64,000 nt of DNA, taken from the NCBI RefSeq assembly GCF_029269745.1, contig NZ_JARJHT010000003.1, forward strand, positions 124,001-188,000, read 5' to 3'. A program made the translations under genes and the position numbers. Shown here one piece after another: positions 17,497 to 25,655 of the stretch (position 1 is the first letter of the stretch; each line of letters opens with the position of its first letter). This stretch comes from Polluticoccus soli (GTDB lineage: Bacteria > Bacteroidota > Bacteroidia > Chitinophagales > Chitinophagaceae). Below the pieces are notes generated by a model that saw only the letters and a program-made list of their open reading frames with translations, was not told the origin of the DNA and ran no database searches.

Positions 17497-18300
17497 ATGA
17501 AGAGATTTTTTTTATTGACGGTATTGGCTGGCAGTATGGCTACAGTTGCAAAAAGCCAGCAATATGAATATGCAGAACCTACACGTGGCGGTTCCAACTA
17601 CAATAACTGGAGGATAGGCGTTTTCTTCGCACCCAATGTATCGTGGATGAAACCGACCTCTAATAAAAGCAACGATAAGTTGTTCCGCGTAAGCAGCGAG
17701 GGTAATAGAGTAGGTTATTCATGGGGATTGATGGTTGACCGTCCGTTTGCTGAGAATTATGGTGTTGCCACAGGTATCCAGCTCACCACTACCGGCGGTA
17801 AAATACTTTCTCGCGAAAACACAGACGCTACGCCACCAACCGTAGCCAACCGTGTTACCAGCGCTTACTTCGATTACAAGTTGCAATTCGTCGAGGTGCC
17901 TCTGGCACTCAAACTCCGCAGCGACGAAGTTTCCAATGGCGTACATGTGTTCGGTCAGTTGGGACTTTCACTCGGTTTGAACATCAGCAAAAAAGCAAGC
18001 TTTGAAGTAACCTATACGGACGCTTCAGATCCAAGCGGGCTAAAAACAGTAAGCGGCGATAACGAAAAGATATTTGACGGCCTTGCGATTGCACCCGCTA
18101 TGCTTTCATTGAACCTGGGCGGTGGTATTGAATACGATATATCTGATAAAATGGCTTTGACTGTAGGCTTGTTCTTCAACAACGGCTTTGCGCCAGATAT
18201 CACTAATCCTGCTCAGCTCGATATGGGTTATAAAGGCAAATTTGCAGATGGTAACGTACGCCTGAATAATTTGGCTTTGCGTGTCGGTATATTCTTTTAA
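17497..18300 (+). CDS. PorT-like outer-membrane beta-barrel protein
   Basis: 267 residues. The signal peptide (MKRFFLLTVLAGSMATVAKSQQ) and alternating amphipathic strands (FVEVPLALKLRS, HVFGQLGLSLGLNIS) ending in NLALRVGIFF, with a terminal Phe, are typical of 8-stranded Bacteroidota beta-barrels. PorT/SprT, a T9SS component, belongs to this broad family; the GldB neighbourhood makes a link plausible, but sequence alone does not prove it. Divergent from gldB; followed by a terminator and nadE. Confidence 0.75.
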   Translation: MKRFFLLTVLAGSMATVAKSQQYEYAEPTRGGSNYNNWRIGVFFAPNVSWMKPTSNKSNDKLFRVSSEGNRVGYSWGLMVDRPFAENYGVATGIQLTTTGGKILSRENTDATPPTVANRVTSAYFDYKLQFVEVPLALKLRSDEVSNGVHVFGQLGLSLGLNISKKASFEVTYTDASDPSGLKTVSGDNEKIFDGLAIAPAMLSLNLGGGIEYDISDKMALTVGLFFNNGFAPDITNPAQLDMGYKGKFADGNVRLNNLALRVGIFF

Positions 18301-18332
18301 ATTAGCAGCGTCATTTAACCAAGACAACTTTC

Positions 18333-18363
18333 GGCCCATGCTTATGCATGGGCTGATTTTTTA
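18333..18363 (+). terminator. Intrinsic terminator after the PorT-like gene
   Basis: Perfect 8-bp stem gcccatgc/gcatgggc with loop ttat, then a T-rich run. The T-run coincides with the -33 region of the nadE promoter. Confidence 0.8.
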
Positions 18364-18387
18364 TAGCTCTATTAGTTCTTACTTTTG
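18357..18387 (+). promoter_or_regulatory. Candidate nadE promoter (-33/-7)
   Basis: TTTT (18357-18360), 19 nt, TACTTTTG (18380-18387), a full match to the -7 consensus and a partial one to -33. The ATG follows after 5 nt, so the mRNA would be nearly leaderless. Confidence 0.5.
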
Positions 18388-18392
18388 ATGTC

Positions 18393-20075
18393 ATGAAGAT
18401 ATTTCTTGCCCAACAGAACTATCATATAGGCAATTTCGAATCGAACACTGAAAAGATCATTGCAGCTATACGCGAAGCAAAAGCCCAAGGCGGTGAGCTG
18501 ATCGTATTCTCAGAGCTGGCAGTGTGCGGTTATCCACCAAGAGATTTTCTGGAATTCAACGATTTTATTGAACAAGGCCTTGCGTCTATAGAACGGATAA
18601 AACAGGAAGCAGACACTATTGCGGTGTTGGTTGGCGCTCCTGCACGCAACCCCAAGGTAGAAGGCAAAGACTTGTTCAACAGTGCCTACTTCCTTTACGA
18701 GAAAGAAGTAAAAGCTATAGTTCACAAAACACTATTGCCAACATACGACATCTTTGACGAGTACAGGTATTTCGAACCTGCTTATGAGTGGAATATCGTT
18801 TCCTTCAAAGGAAAGAAACTCGCAGTAACGATATGCGAAGACATCTGGAACATGGGTGACAATCCACTGTACCGTATCTGCCCTATGGACCAGCTGATGC
18901 AGCACCAGCCAGATCTCATGGTCAATCTGAGCGCATCGCCGTTCGACTATATGCATGCCGATGGCCGGTTGAGCATAGTAAAACAGAACGTTGCAAAATA
19001 CAAGCTGCCTATGGTTTACTGCAATGCAGTAGGCTCGCAGACAGAGATCGTATTTGACGGCGGTTCAGTAGTAATGGACGTTGATCAGAATATAGTAGCT
19101 GAACTCCCCTACTTCAGCGAAGCAATTGCCAGCGTTACTTTCAACGATAGTCACCGCTTTGAAGAACCTGTTCTTCGCAAGGCAGATAATATTCCATCGG
19201 CCGATCTGCTTCCGCACGATCTTCAACCTTCTTTGGGAATCGATAGGATACACCAGGCACTGGTAGAGGGTATCAGGGATTACTTTGGTAAAATGGGCTT
19301 CAAAAAAGCCATTGTTGCTTCGTCGGGCGGTATAGATAGCGCTGTGGTATTGGCGCTGGCGTGTGAGGCTTTGGGATCTGGAAATGTACATGCACTATTA
19401 ATGCCTTCGCAGTTCTCTACCGGCCACTCTGTAAGCGACGCTGAACAACTTTCAAAGAACCTAGACAACTCTTACGATATACTGCCTATTAAGGACATCT
19501 TTGAAGCGTACGAGAAAACGCTGCATCCTGTATTCAAAGATCTGCCTTTTAGCGTTGCTGAAGAAAATCTGCAATCGCGCATACGCGGCGCTTTGGTAAT
19601 GGCAATGTCGAATAAATTTGGTTCTATTCTTCTGAATACATCAAACAAAAGCGAACTGGCTACTGGTTATGGTACTCTGTATGGCGATATGGCGGGGGGC
19701 CTCGGCGTGCTCGGCGATCTCTATAAGTTGCAAGTATATGAGCTGGCCAGATTCATAAACAAGGACAAAGAGATCATTCCTGTCAATATCATACAGAAAG
19801 CACCTTCAGCAGAATTACGCCCCGGTCAAAAAGATAGTGACAGCTTACCCGAATACACCGTACTCGATCCGATCTTGTTTCAGTACATAGAAGGCAGGCA
19901 AGGGCCTAAAGAGATCATTGCTATGGGTAATGATGTAGCCCTTGTGACACGCATCCTGAAGCTGGTGAATACAAACGAGTATAAACGCAACCAGTTTTGT
20001 CCCATCATCCGCGTTTCGCCAAAAGCGTTCGGTGTTGGGCGACGGGTACCCATCGTTGCAAAATACCTTGCATAA
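18393..20075 (+). CDS. nadE: Glutamine-dependent NAD+ synthetase
   Basis: 560 residues, two domains. The N-terminal nitrilase-type glutaminase has the triad Glu41 (FSELAVCGYPP), Lys112 (HKTLLPTYDIFDE) and Cys148 (VTICEDIW). The C-terminal synthetase has the ATP PP-loop SGGIDS at about 310-315. It makes NAD+ from deamido-NAD+, ATP and glutamine, with ammonia channelled between the domains. It lies next to gldB as in other Bacteroidota. A strong terminator follows. Confidence 0.97.
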   Translation: MKIFLAQQNYHIGNFESNTEKIIAAIREAKAQGGELIVFSELAVCGYPPRDFLEFNDFIEQGLASIERIKQEADTIAVLVGAPARNPKVEGKDLFNSAYFLYEKEVKAIVHKTLLPTYDIFDEYRYFEPAYEWNIVSFKGKKLAVTICEDIWNMGDNPLYRICPMDQLMQHQPDLMVNLSASPFDYMHADGRLSIVKQNVAKYKLPMVYCNAVGSQTEIVFDGGSVVMDVDQNIVAELPYFSEAIASVTFNDSHRFEEPVLRKADNIPSADLLPHDLQPSLGIDRIHQALVEGIRDYFGKMGFKKAIVASSGGIDSAVVLALACEALGSGNVHALLMPSQFSTGHSVSDAEQLSKNLDNSYDILPIKDIFEAYEKTLHPVFKDLPFSVAEENLQSRIRGALVMAMSNKFGSILLNTSNKSELATGYGTLYGDMAGGLGVLGDLYKLQVYELARFINKDKEIIPVNIIQKAPSAELRPGQKDSDSLPEYTVLDPILFQYIEGRQGPKEIIAMGNDVALVTRILKLVNTNEYKRNQFCPIIRVSPKAFGVGRRVPIVAKYLA

Positions 20076-20079
20076 AAAA

Positions 20080-20104
20080 AGAGCCCTTATGGGGGCTCTT
20101 TTTG
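20080..20104 (+). terminator. Intrinsic terminator after nadE
   Basis: Stem agagccc/gggctct with loop ttatgg and a T-run on the plus strand; the A-run in front gives a T-run on the minus strand as well, so it can serve both nadE and the convergent gene. Confidence 0.85.
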
Positions 20105-20136
20105 TAAACTGGTCAATCTTGATTCGTCTTAAATTC

Positions 20137-20679
20137 TTAAAGCTGTGTTGCTGTGTAAACTACATCTACTGCATAGTTACCGGCAGGGAAGTTGAAACCA
20201 GGCTCGGCTTTGTACTTTACTGAGAAATTCTGGTTGCCACCTTTGCTGCAGTTACTCAGCATGTCGATGTTTGCGGTAGGCACATCCTGGTAGCTAGAGA
20301 AACTGTTTGCGATAGTACCGCCGGTGTTATTACCAGATACCATTACATTCAGCACGTCTGCTACTACCATGGTAGGTGCGGGCGTAGTGCTACCTGTGTA
20401 CGTAAAGTTGGTAGCGTTCGATTTCACAGCAACTTTAAAGTTCTTGTTAGAGCGAACTTTAAGTTGTTGTTCTGAAGACTCAACGCCATCAGCGTAGTGA
20501 GCTACAGTTGTAAATGCCATGGTGGTAGGATCCCCGGTTGCAGTACCAGAACCAGTGAAGGTGATCTCGATAGCGTTAGACAAGTTAAGATTAACTGTCT
20601 GGCTAGCCGAGCTGTTAACTTGAGCTTTTGCGGCAACAAAAGCGAAAAGGCTGGCGGCGATGAGAAAGATCTTTTTCAT
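20137..20679 (-). CDS. Small secreted beta protein
   Basis: 180 residues. A signal peptide (MKKIFLIAASLFAFVAAKAQ) is followed by a Thr/Ser/Asn-rich all-beta chain: VNLNLSNAIEITFTGSG, KVAVKSNATNFTY, NYAVDVVYTATQL. The overall plan (leading SQTVNLNLSNAIEI and a C-terminal strand YAVDVVYTAT) resembles fimbrial or spore-coat-U-like and WxL-like surface proteins. That resemblance is inferred from style, not from a named motif. No T9SS or lipoprotein signal. It is transcribed alone from a recognisable -33/-7 promoter. Confidence 0.7.
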   Translation of the reverse strand: MKKIFLIAASLFAFVAAKAQVNSSASQTVNLNLSNAIEITFTGSGTATGDPTTMAFTTVAHYADGVESSEQQLKVRSNKNFKVAVKSNATNFTYTGSTTPAPTMVVADVLNVMVSGNNTGGTIANSFSSYQDVPTANIDMLSNCSKGGNQNFSVKYKAEPGFNFPAGNYAVDVVYTATQL

Positions 20680-20728
20680 GACTATTGTTTTGTTTTGTTG
20701 TTAGTTGTTTTGTTGTTGTTTGATGATG

Positions 20729-20760
20729 CAAAGATTAGACGCAGATCAAACTCATCAAAA
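20729..20760 (-). promoter_or_regulatory. Promoter of the small secreted protein gene
   Basis: On the minus strand TTTTG (20756-20760), 18 nt, TAATCTTTG (20729-20737), a near match to TTTG-N19-TAnnTTTG with one extra base in the -7 spacer. The -33 box lies inside the palindrome annotated next. Confidence 0.55.
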
Positions 20761-20770
20761 CTTTTTGATG
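20753..20770. promoter_or_regulatory. Operator-like palindrome over the -33 box
   Basis: CATCAAAA and TTTTGATG form a perfect 8-bp inverted repeat with a 2-nt spacer. It overlaps the -33 element of the secreted protein gene and could be a repressor or activator site. Confidence 0.4.
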
Positions 20771-20884
20771 TGTTTAACCTGAGCTTTGCATCTGGTTAAC
20801 CCGTGATTTACAGGCGCTTAACGAGCAATTAAGAATCGCTGAGCCTAATTTTATTTTCATAAATTGCATGAAAACCGCTACAGG

Positions 20885-21670
20885 ATGGCGTTTTACGACC
20901 TTTCGAAACCACAACGCGAACTACTGTGTAAGGAGATAGAAACACTGTTGGTTAACGATTTGCAAAGCGACTCGTTAACGCATTTTCTGCACTATTTCTC
21001 CGATGAAGACACCTATATACGTAAAACAGCGTACCTCGCTGTAGGTAGAATATCTAAGAACGGCTTATTCCCTACTTTTAAAATCATCGCGACACTAAAC
21101 AGGCTGCTAAAGGAAGATGATTTCAAGACCAGGCAAGCCACAGTAAACGCCGCCGGTGAGATTGGTAAAACTGATTTCGAAATAGTACAGCACTTTTTTG
21201 ACGTTGCACTATTTGATGAACACCATGCTGTGCGCAATGCGGTGATAGGTTCAGTAAAAAAGATGGGTGAGAAAAACCCTGAACCAGTATTGGCGTGGGC
21301 ACGCATGTATCTGCATCACGCAGACAAAGAAATACGCCGCGAGATATGCCATGGCATTGAGTTACGCGGGCGTACGCATCCACAGGATATTCTCCCAATG
21401 CTGCGAGAATTGGAATTCGACAAGACTGCGCGGGTTCGTAATACCCTGGTGCATGTTATAGGGCAGATCAGCTACAAAAAAGGGTGCCTCGCAACCGTTA
21501 TCGAAGACTTAAAACAGTGGCAAAACAAGGAGGTAATTGATAAGGCGATCGATGAAATAATCGATGTGCATGATCGCTACAAGAACTTTACGATATTGAC
21601 ACAGGAGGAAGCTATCGATTACATCAACCAACACTATCACCGCACACACTTAACCAAAGTACTTTCCTGA
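20885..21670 (+). CDS. HEAT-repeat protein
   Basis: About 261 residues of alpha-helical repeats with the spacing and residues of HEAT/armadillo-like units: YIRKTAYLAVGRISK, FKTRQATVNAAGEIGK, AVRNAVIGSVKKMGE, EIRREICHGIELRGR, RVRNTLVHVIGQISY. Such solenoids are protein- or DNA-binding scaffolds; AlkC/AlkD-type DNA glycosylases share the fold but no catalytic motif is evident here. ATG at 20885 is chosen; a TTG at 20864 adds seven residues. It is followed at 17 nt by an SRPBCC gene, likely cotranscribed. Confidence 0.8.
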   Translation: MAFYDLSKPQRELLCKEIETLLVNDLQSDSLTHFLHYFSDEDTYIRKTAYLAVGRISKNGLFPTFKIIATLNRLLKEDDFKTRQATVNAAGEIGKTDFEIVQHFFDVALFDEHHAVRNAVIGSVKKMGEKNPEPVLAWARMYLHHADKEIRREICHGIELRGRTHPQDILPMLRELEFDKTARVRNTLVHVIGQISYKKGCLATVIEDLKQWQNKEVIDKAIDEIIDVHDRYKNFTILTQEEAIDYINQHYHRTHLTKVLS

Positions 21671-21687
21671 AACGCCAATACCTCTCT

Positions 21688-22170
21688 ATGCATAAAAACT
21701 ATCTCTTTACTACTACCTGGAAAATTCAGGCTCCCCTTCAAGACGTATGGGATGCTATCTACTATTCGGAGCAATGGCCCCAATGGTGGAAGAATTTCAC
21801 CTCCGTTATAGAGATCGAAAAAGGCGACGAGAATAGCATCGGCAGCATCCGTACCTACAAACTCAAAAGCCCGGCTATCTACACCCTACGTTTTGATCTC
21901 CTTCTTACCAAACGGTCAGACCATAGTTACCTCGAAGGAAATGCTACCGGCCAGCTGGAGGGTATCGGCTCCTGGAAATTCAACGAACGAGATGGCGTAA
22001 CTGAGGTTACTTGCGTATGGAACGTGGCTACCAACATAAAATGGATGAACTGGCTGGCATTTCTATTAAAACCAGCATTCCGCTACAACCATGGGGTGGT
22101 AATGAAAAATGGCGCCAGGGCGCTGTCAGCTAAGCTGCACGCTCCCCTTCTTGAAGTAAGGTTAGACTAG
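21688..22170 (+). CDS. SRPBCC (START/polyketide-cyclase-like) domain protein
   Basis: 160 residues, a single SRPBCC domain. The N-terminal strand-helix TTTWKIQAPLQDVWDAIYYSEQWPQWWKN is the hallmark of the polyketide cyclase/dehydrase family, and the C-terminal long helix closes the ligand pocket. These proteins bind hydrophobic ligands; ligand and reaction cannot be told from sequence. Second gene of a pair with the HEAT-repeat protein. Confidence 0.85.
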   Translation: MHKNYLFTTTWKIQAPLQDVWDAIYYSEQWPQWWKNFTSVIEIEKGDENSIGSIRTYKLKSPAIYTLRFDLLLTKRSDHSYLEGNATGQLEGIGSWKFNERDGVTEVTCVWNVATNIKWMNWLAFLLKPAFRYNHGVVMKNGARALSAKLHAPLLEVRLD

Positions 22171-22190
22171 ACTCTTTCAATTTTTGCGAT

Positions 22191-22230
22191 AAAACTAAAG
22201 GCCTCCGTTGGGAGGCCTTTAGTTTTATTA
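22191..22230. terminator. Bidirectional intrinsic terminator
   Basis: Perfect 16-bp stem, arms aaaactaaaggcctcc and ggaggcctttagtttt, loop gttg. The A- and T-runs at the two ends serve both the SRPBCC gene and the convergent T9SS gene. Confidence 0.92.
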
Positions 22231-22246
22231 AGCTGTTTTATACTTA

Positions 22247-25200
22247 TTACCTTATCAGGGTAGTGTTACCACGGTAAGTTTCGATGTAACCGTCAGGGAA
22301 ACCTACTTTGATAGTGTAAGTGTAGGTATCCATATCCTGTGGTTCACCTTTCCATGCACCATCCCAACCGCGGTTGTCGTTGGCCATGAATACTTCCTGG
22401 CCCCAGCGGTTGAATACCCTGAACTCGATCACCCTCTGGAAAGTAAGGTTAGATACTTTGAACAGGTCGTTCTTACCATCGTTGTTCGGGCTGAAGCCGG
22501 TTGGAACGAACAGGTTGTCACGATAGTCGATATCCACTTTCACTGTATCGAACGCGCGGCAGCCGTTGGCACCGATACCACCTGCGATATACGTAGTAGG
22601 TTCAGTTGGCGTAGCCACAGGGAACGAAGTGTTAGCGTTGTTTAAAGACCCTACAGGAGTCCAGTTGTAGATACGTGCACCGCTAGCCATCAGCTGCAGG
22701 CTTTGACCATACTTAACAAATGTATCGCGGGTGATGATCTTGATATCTGGCAGAGGTTTCACTGTTACCTTAGCCGAGATCGTATCGATACACCATACGC
22801 TATCATATACTGCGATCTTATAAATTGTGGTTTTCAGTGGTTTCAACACTGGATTAGCACAATCCCAGCAGCTAGCTTCTTTTGTATTAGACAGGATCTC
22901 ATATTCACCTTTGTCGTTGATCTTATACCATTTGTAGGTAAAGCCACCGCCTTTAGCTTGCATTGGAGAACCTTCGTTGAAGCATATTGCTGTATCAGCA
23001 GGTACTACCGAATAGTTATGAACCGGAATGTAAACATCAGCCGAATCACTTACGTAGCAACCACTGCGACCTCTGCTTTCCATGTAATACTTAGTAGACT
23101 GTGGTATGTAAGCAAGCGGCTGCTGAATTGTAGAATCAGACAGGAACACTGATGGATACCAGATGTATTCAAACTTATAATCGTCTCTTACGTTCTCCGA
23201 ATAATCGAAAGTAAACTCAGGACGTGCGTAGTTAGTTTTGATCTCGCTTGATGAGTTAGTAGCACAAACCGAATTTAAAATATTTGGTTTAGTAGCCAAC
23301 CATGTTGTAGACAGATAATCTGTAGGTACAAAGCTTATCACAGGATCTTGAGTAGCGGTACCAGTGTTACCCGAGTAGCATATTTCTATCAGCAGGTTTT
23401 TAGAAGTATCCCAGCTATACGGCTCGGCAAATTTGAAACTGTTCAAACCGTTTACGAGTGTTTGTGCAGCTGCTGTATATTCTTGTTTCAAACCTGTTTG
23501 GAACGAGGTTTTTGACATTGATTTTTCGTCAGTACACTTGATCGAGATCTTGAAATTTTTGTATTCGTAAGCCGGATCAACAGAATTCACGTTAAACGAG
23601 AGTGCGCTGATCGTACCATATAATATACCAGATTCCAAAAGATCTGCCCTTCTGATTAGATATTGGTTCTTTACACTGTACGTATTAGTGATCAGTGTAG
23701 AGGTCAAAGGACCAAGTGTATCATAACCAGGACCAAGGCTACCTACTATTGCAACCTGCACAACATCTTTTGATGTAGACACCTGGGTAGTTCCGCAAGA
23801 GATCGGATTTACCGGTTTAGGACCGAACACTTTACCTTCCAGCTGCAGATAGTCAGGGCGGCAAAGGATGATCGGATTCTGAGGGAATACATCTACGCTG
23901 TTCAGCTGATCAACCTTCAGGGTTATTGTATCCCTGTTCTTACAAATAGATGGCAGATCGTTAGTATAAGCTATATAAGAAGTTTCTTTATTTGGCGTTG
24001 CATAAACGATCTGTCCTGTGTCAGCGCTCAGGCCTTGTGGTTTTCCACCGTCAGCGCCAGTCCAGTAAAGCTTGTAGCTATCTCCGCCCCTTACAAACAG
24101 CTCAACAGGGTTGCCACCCTTCAAACAGAAAGGTTTATCTGGACCAAGGTCGATAGTAGGCAATACCTTCAACAGGATAACCTTGTGAGATTTGAAAACG
24201 ATTGGTGATGTTTGATCACAAGTAGAGTCTTTTGTTGTTACGATCAGGATGTGCTCGCCAAGGTTACCATAGTGCGGAGCCCAGCTGAATGTACCAGTTA
24301 CATTAGTTGTGCCCTCTCCCACTACTGTGAACGATGCACCAGGGAAGTTGGTAAGGTTAGCTTCCATATACAGCGCCCTGTTAGGCAGCGTAGTGCTGGC
24401 CTTAACATCGAAATCGAATTTCACACCAGAGCAGGTAGTGAATTTATCTTTATCGTTTGATAACTCACCGAAGGTGATGTTCTGAGGATCGCTCAGGTTA
24501 GGAGCAGTACCATTACAGTTTAATATTGAAACCTGTACGTCGCGGTTACAAACACCCAGTTTGGTACCTGTTGCACGATCGTAGCTGGTAACTTTAAAGG
24601 CAACCACGTGCTGACCGGGGAACATTGCCGTAAATGTGGCAGTACCAGTAGTAGGATCGGTGTTATATGGATTCAAAGGTGCAGATGTCGCTGCGCCGAT
24701 CGGATCTATCGCAGTGTAAGGAGTGCAATAGTTATAGAAAGAATTCCATTGATCGCGGGGAATTACGTTCTCAGTTACCAGAGAATCGCCAAATGGATCC
24801 AGTGGACCGTTCAGGTAAGTTGATGGAATACCAACACAAAGGTATGGCAGCGGCTGCACGGTAAATTTAGGCGTACCCTGATCGTACCTGAACTTGTTGT
24901 TGATGGTTGCATCTACAAAGATGTTACCCTGGGGGTTACAACCTGTACCAGAACCCGGCTGGCTGATATTTACGATACCACCATCGCGGCAGCACGAAGA
25001 CCAGTAGAAAGTCCAGTCTGTTTGGGCAGAAGGCAGTGTTTTCGTACCCACACTACGTGTGTGTTTAAAACCCGGGTAAGGGTTCGAAGTATTTTGGCAC
25101 TTACTCAGATTTTTTGCACCTGCACAAAGTTGATCTATGTCGTCAGCAACGCCATCCCATGTCATAGAGATCGAACGAGTATTATCGTTAACATACGGGG

Positions 25201-25450
25201 CATGGCCTGCCTGGGCAGAGAAAAAGTATACTGTACCTGCGCCACCTGCCGGATTGGTAGATGCATTACAAGAATAGTACAGATCCACTATTACGCGATA
25301 GGTAAGATCACCAGGACCTGTACCTGCATACTCAACCGTGATGTCGGCAGCAGCAAAGTGCGAGGCCTTAGCCATCTTGACATTGAGCGTCAAAAGCAGC
25401 AGAAGAACTGCAGAAAAAGCCCGAATCAAGGATTTGTGGGTGAATTTCAT
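22247..25450 (-). CDS. Gliding motility-associated C-terminal (T9SS type B) surface protein
   Basis: 1067 residues. A signal peptide ends before ASHFAAADI (about 30). An N-terminal beta domain with cysteines (STYLNGPLDPFGDS, NPQGNIFVDATINNKF), several PKD/Ig-like beta domains and a C-terminal CHU_C domain (last 95 residues; VPTGFSPNNDGKNDLFKV, FNRWGQEVF, GWDGAWKGEPQDMDTYTY) follow. The CHU_C/type B signal directs T9SS export and surface attachment. It is paralogous to the next gene upstream (25656-28646). The binding target is unknown. Confidence 0.92.
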   Translation of the reverse strand: MKFTHKSLIRAFSAVLLLLLTLNVKMAKASHFAAADITVEYAGTGPGDLTYRVIVDLYYSCNASTNPAGGAGTVYFFSAQAGHAPYVNDNTRSISMTWDGVADDIDQLCAGAKNLSKCQNTSNPYPGFKHTRSVGTKTLPSAQTDWTFYWSSCCRDGGIVNISQPGSGTGCNPQGNIFVDATINNKFRYDQGTPKFTVQPLPYLCVGIPSTYLNGPLDPFGDSLVTENVIPRDQWNSFYNYCTPYTAIDPIGAATSAPLNPYNTDPTTGTATFTAMFPGQHVVAFKVTSYDRATGTKLGVCNRDVQVSILNCNGTAPNLSDPQNITFGELSNDKDKFTTCSGVKFDFDVKASTTLPNRALYMEANLTNFPGASFTVVGEGTTNVTGTFSWAPHYGNLGEHILIVTTKDSTCDQTSPIVFKSHKVILLKVLPTIDLGPDKPFCLKGGNPVELFVRGGDSYKLYWTGADGGKPQGLSADTGQIVYATPNKETSYIAYTNDLPSICKNRDTITLKVDQLNSVDVFPQNPIILCRPDYLQLEGKVFGPKPVNPISCGTTQVSTSKDVVQVAIVGSLGPGYDTLGPLTSTLITNTYSVKNQYLIRRADLLESGILYGTISALSFNVNSVDPAYEYKNFKISIKCTDEKSMSKTSFQTGLKQEYTAAAQTLVNGLNSFKFAEPYSWDTSKNLLIEICYSGNTGTATQDPVISFVPTDYLSTTWLATKPNILNSVCATNSSSEIKTNYARPEFTFDYSENVRDDYKFEYIWYPSVFLSDSTIQQPLAYIPQSTKYYMESRGRSGCYVSDSADVYIPVHNYSVVPADTAICFNEGSPMQAKGGGFTYKWYKINDKGEYEILSNTKEASCWDCANPVLKPLKTTIYKIAVYDSVWCIDTISAKVTVKPLPDIKIITRDTFVKYGQSLQLMASGARIYNWTPVGSLNNANTSFPVATPTEPTTYIAGGIGANGCRAFDTVKVDIDYRDNLFVPTGFSPNNDGKNDLFKVSNLTFQRVIEFRVFNRWGQEVFMANDNRGWDGAWKGEPQDMDTYTYTIKVGFPDGYIETYRGNTTLIR

Positions 25451-25571
25451 AGAATGAACAATTTTTATAACTAAGTAAAACAGCTTATTTGTTAAAGCAA
25501 TTATAAAAGAAGACAGTTAGATTTCAAATATAGTTGGAATAATCCGCATTTCTAAATGATAATAATACTTA

Positions 25572-25606
25572 AATTTTAAAAAGATCCCGGTTTTCACCGG
25601 GATCTT
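25572..25606 (-). terminator. Intrinsic terminator of the second type B gene
   Basis: Stem aagatcccgg/ccgggatctt with loop ttttca, followed on the minus strand by a T-run. It lies 50 nt beyond the stop of the 25656-28646 gene, so the two large paralogues have separate transcripts. Confidence 0.85.
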
Positions 25607-25655
25607 ATAAATATCGAAGTATTTAATTTGTCACCTCGGTTCGTTGTCGATCAAG

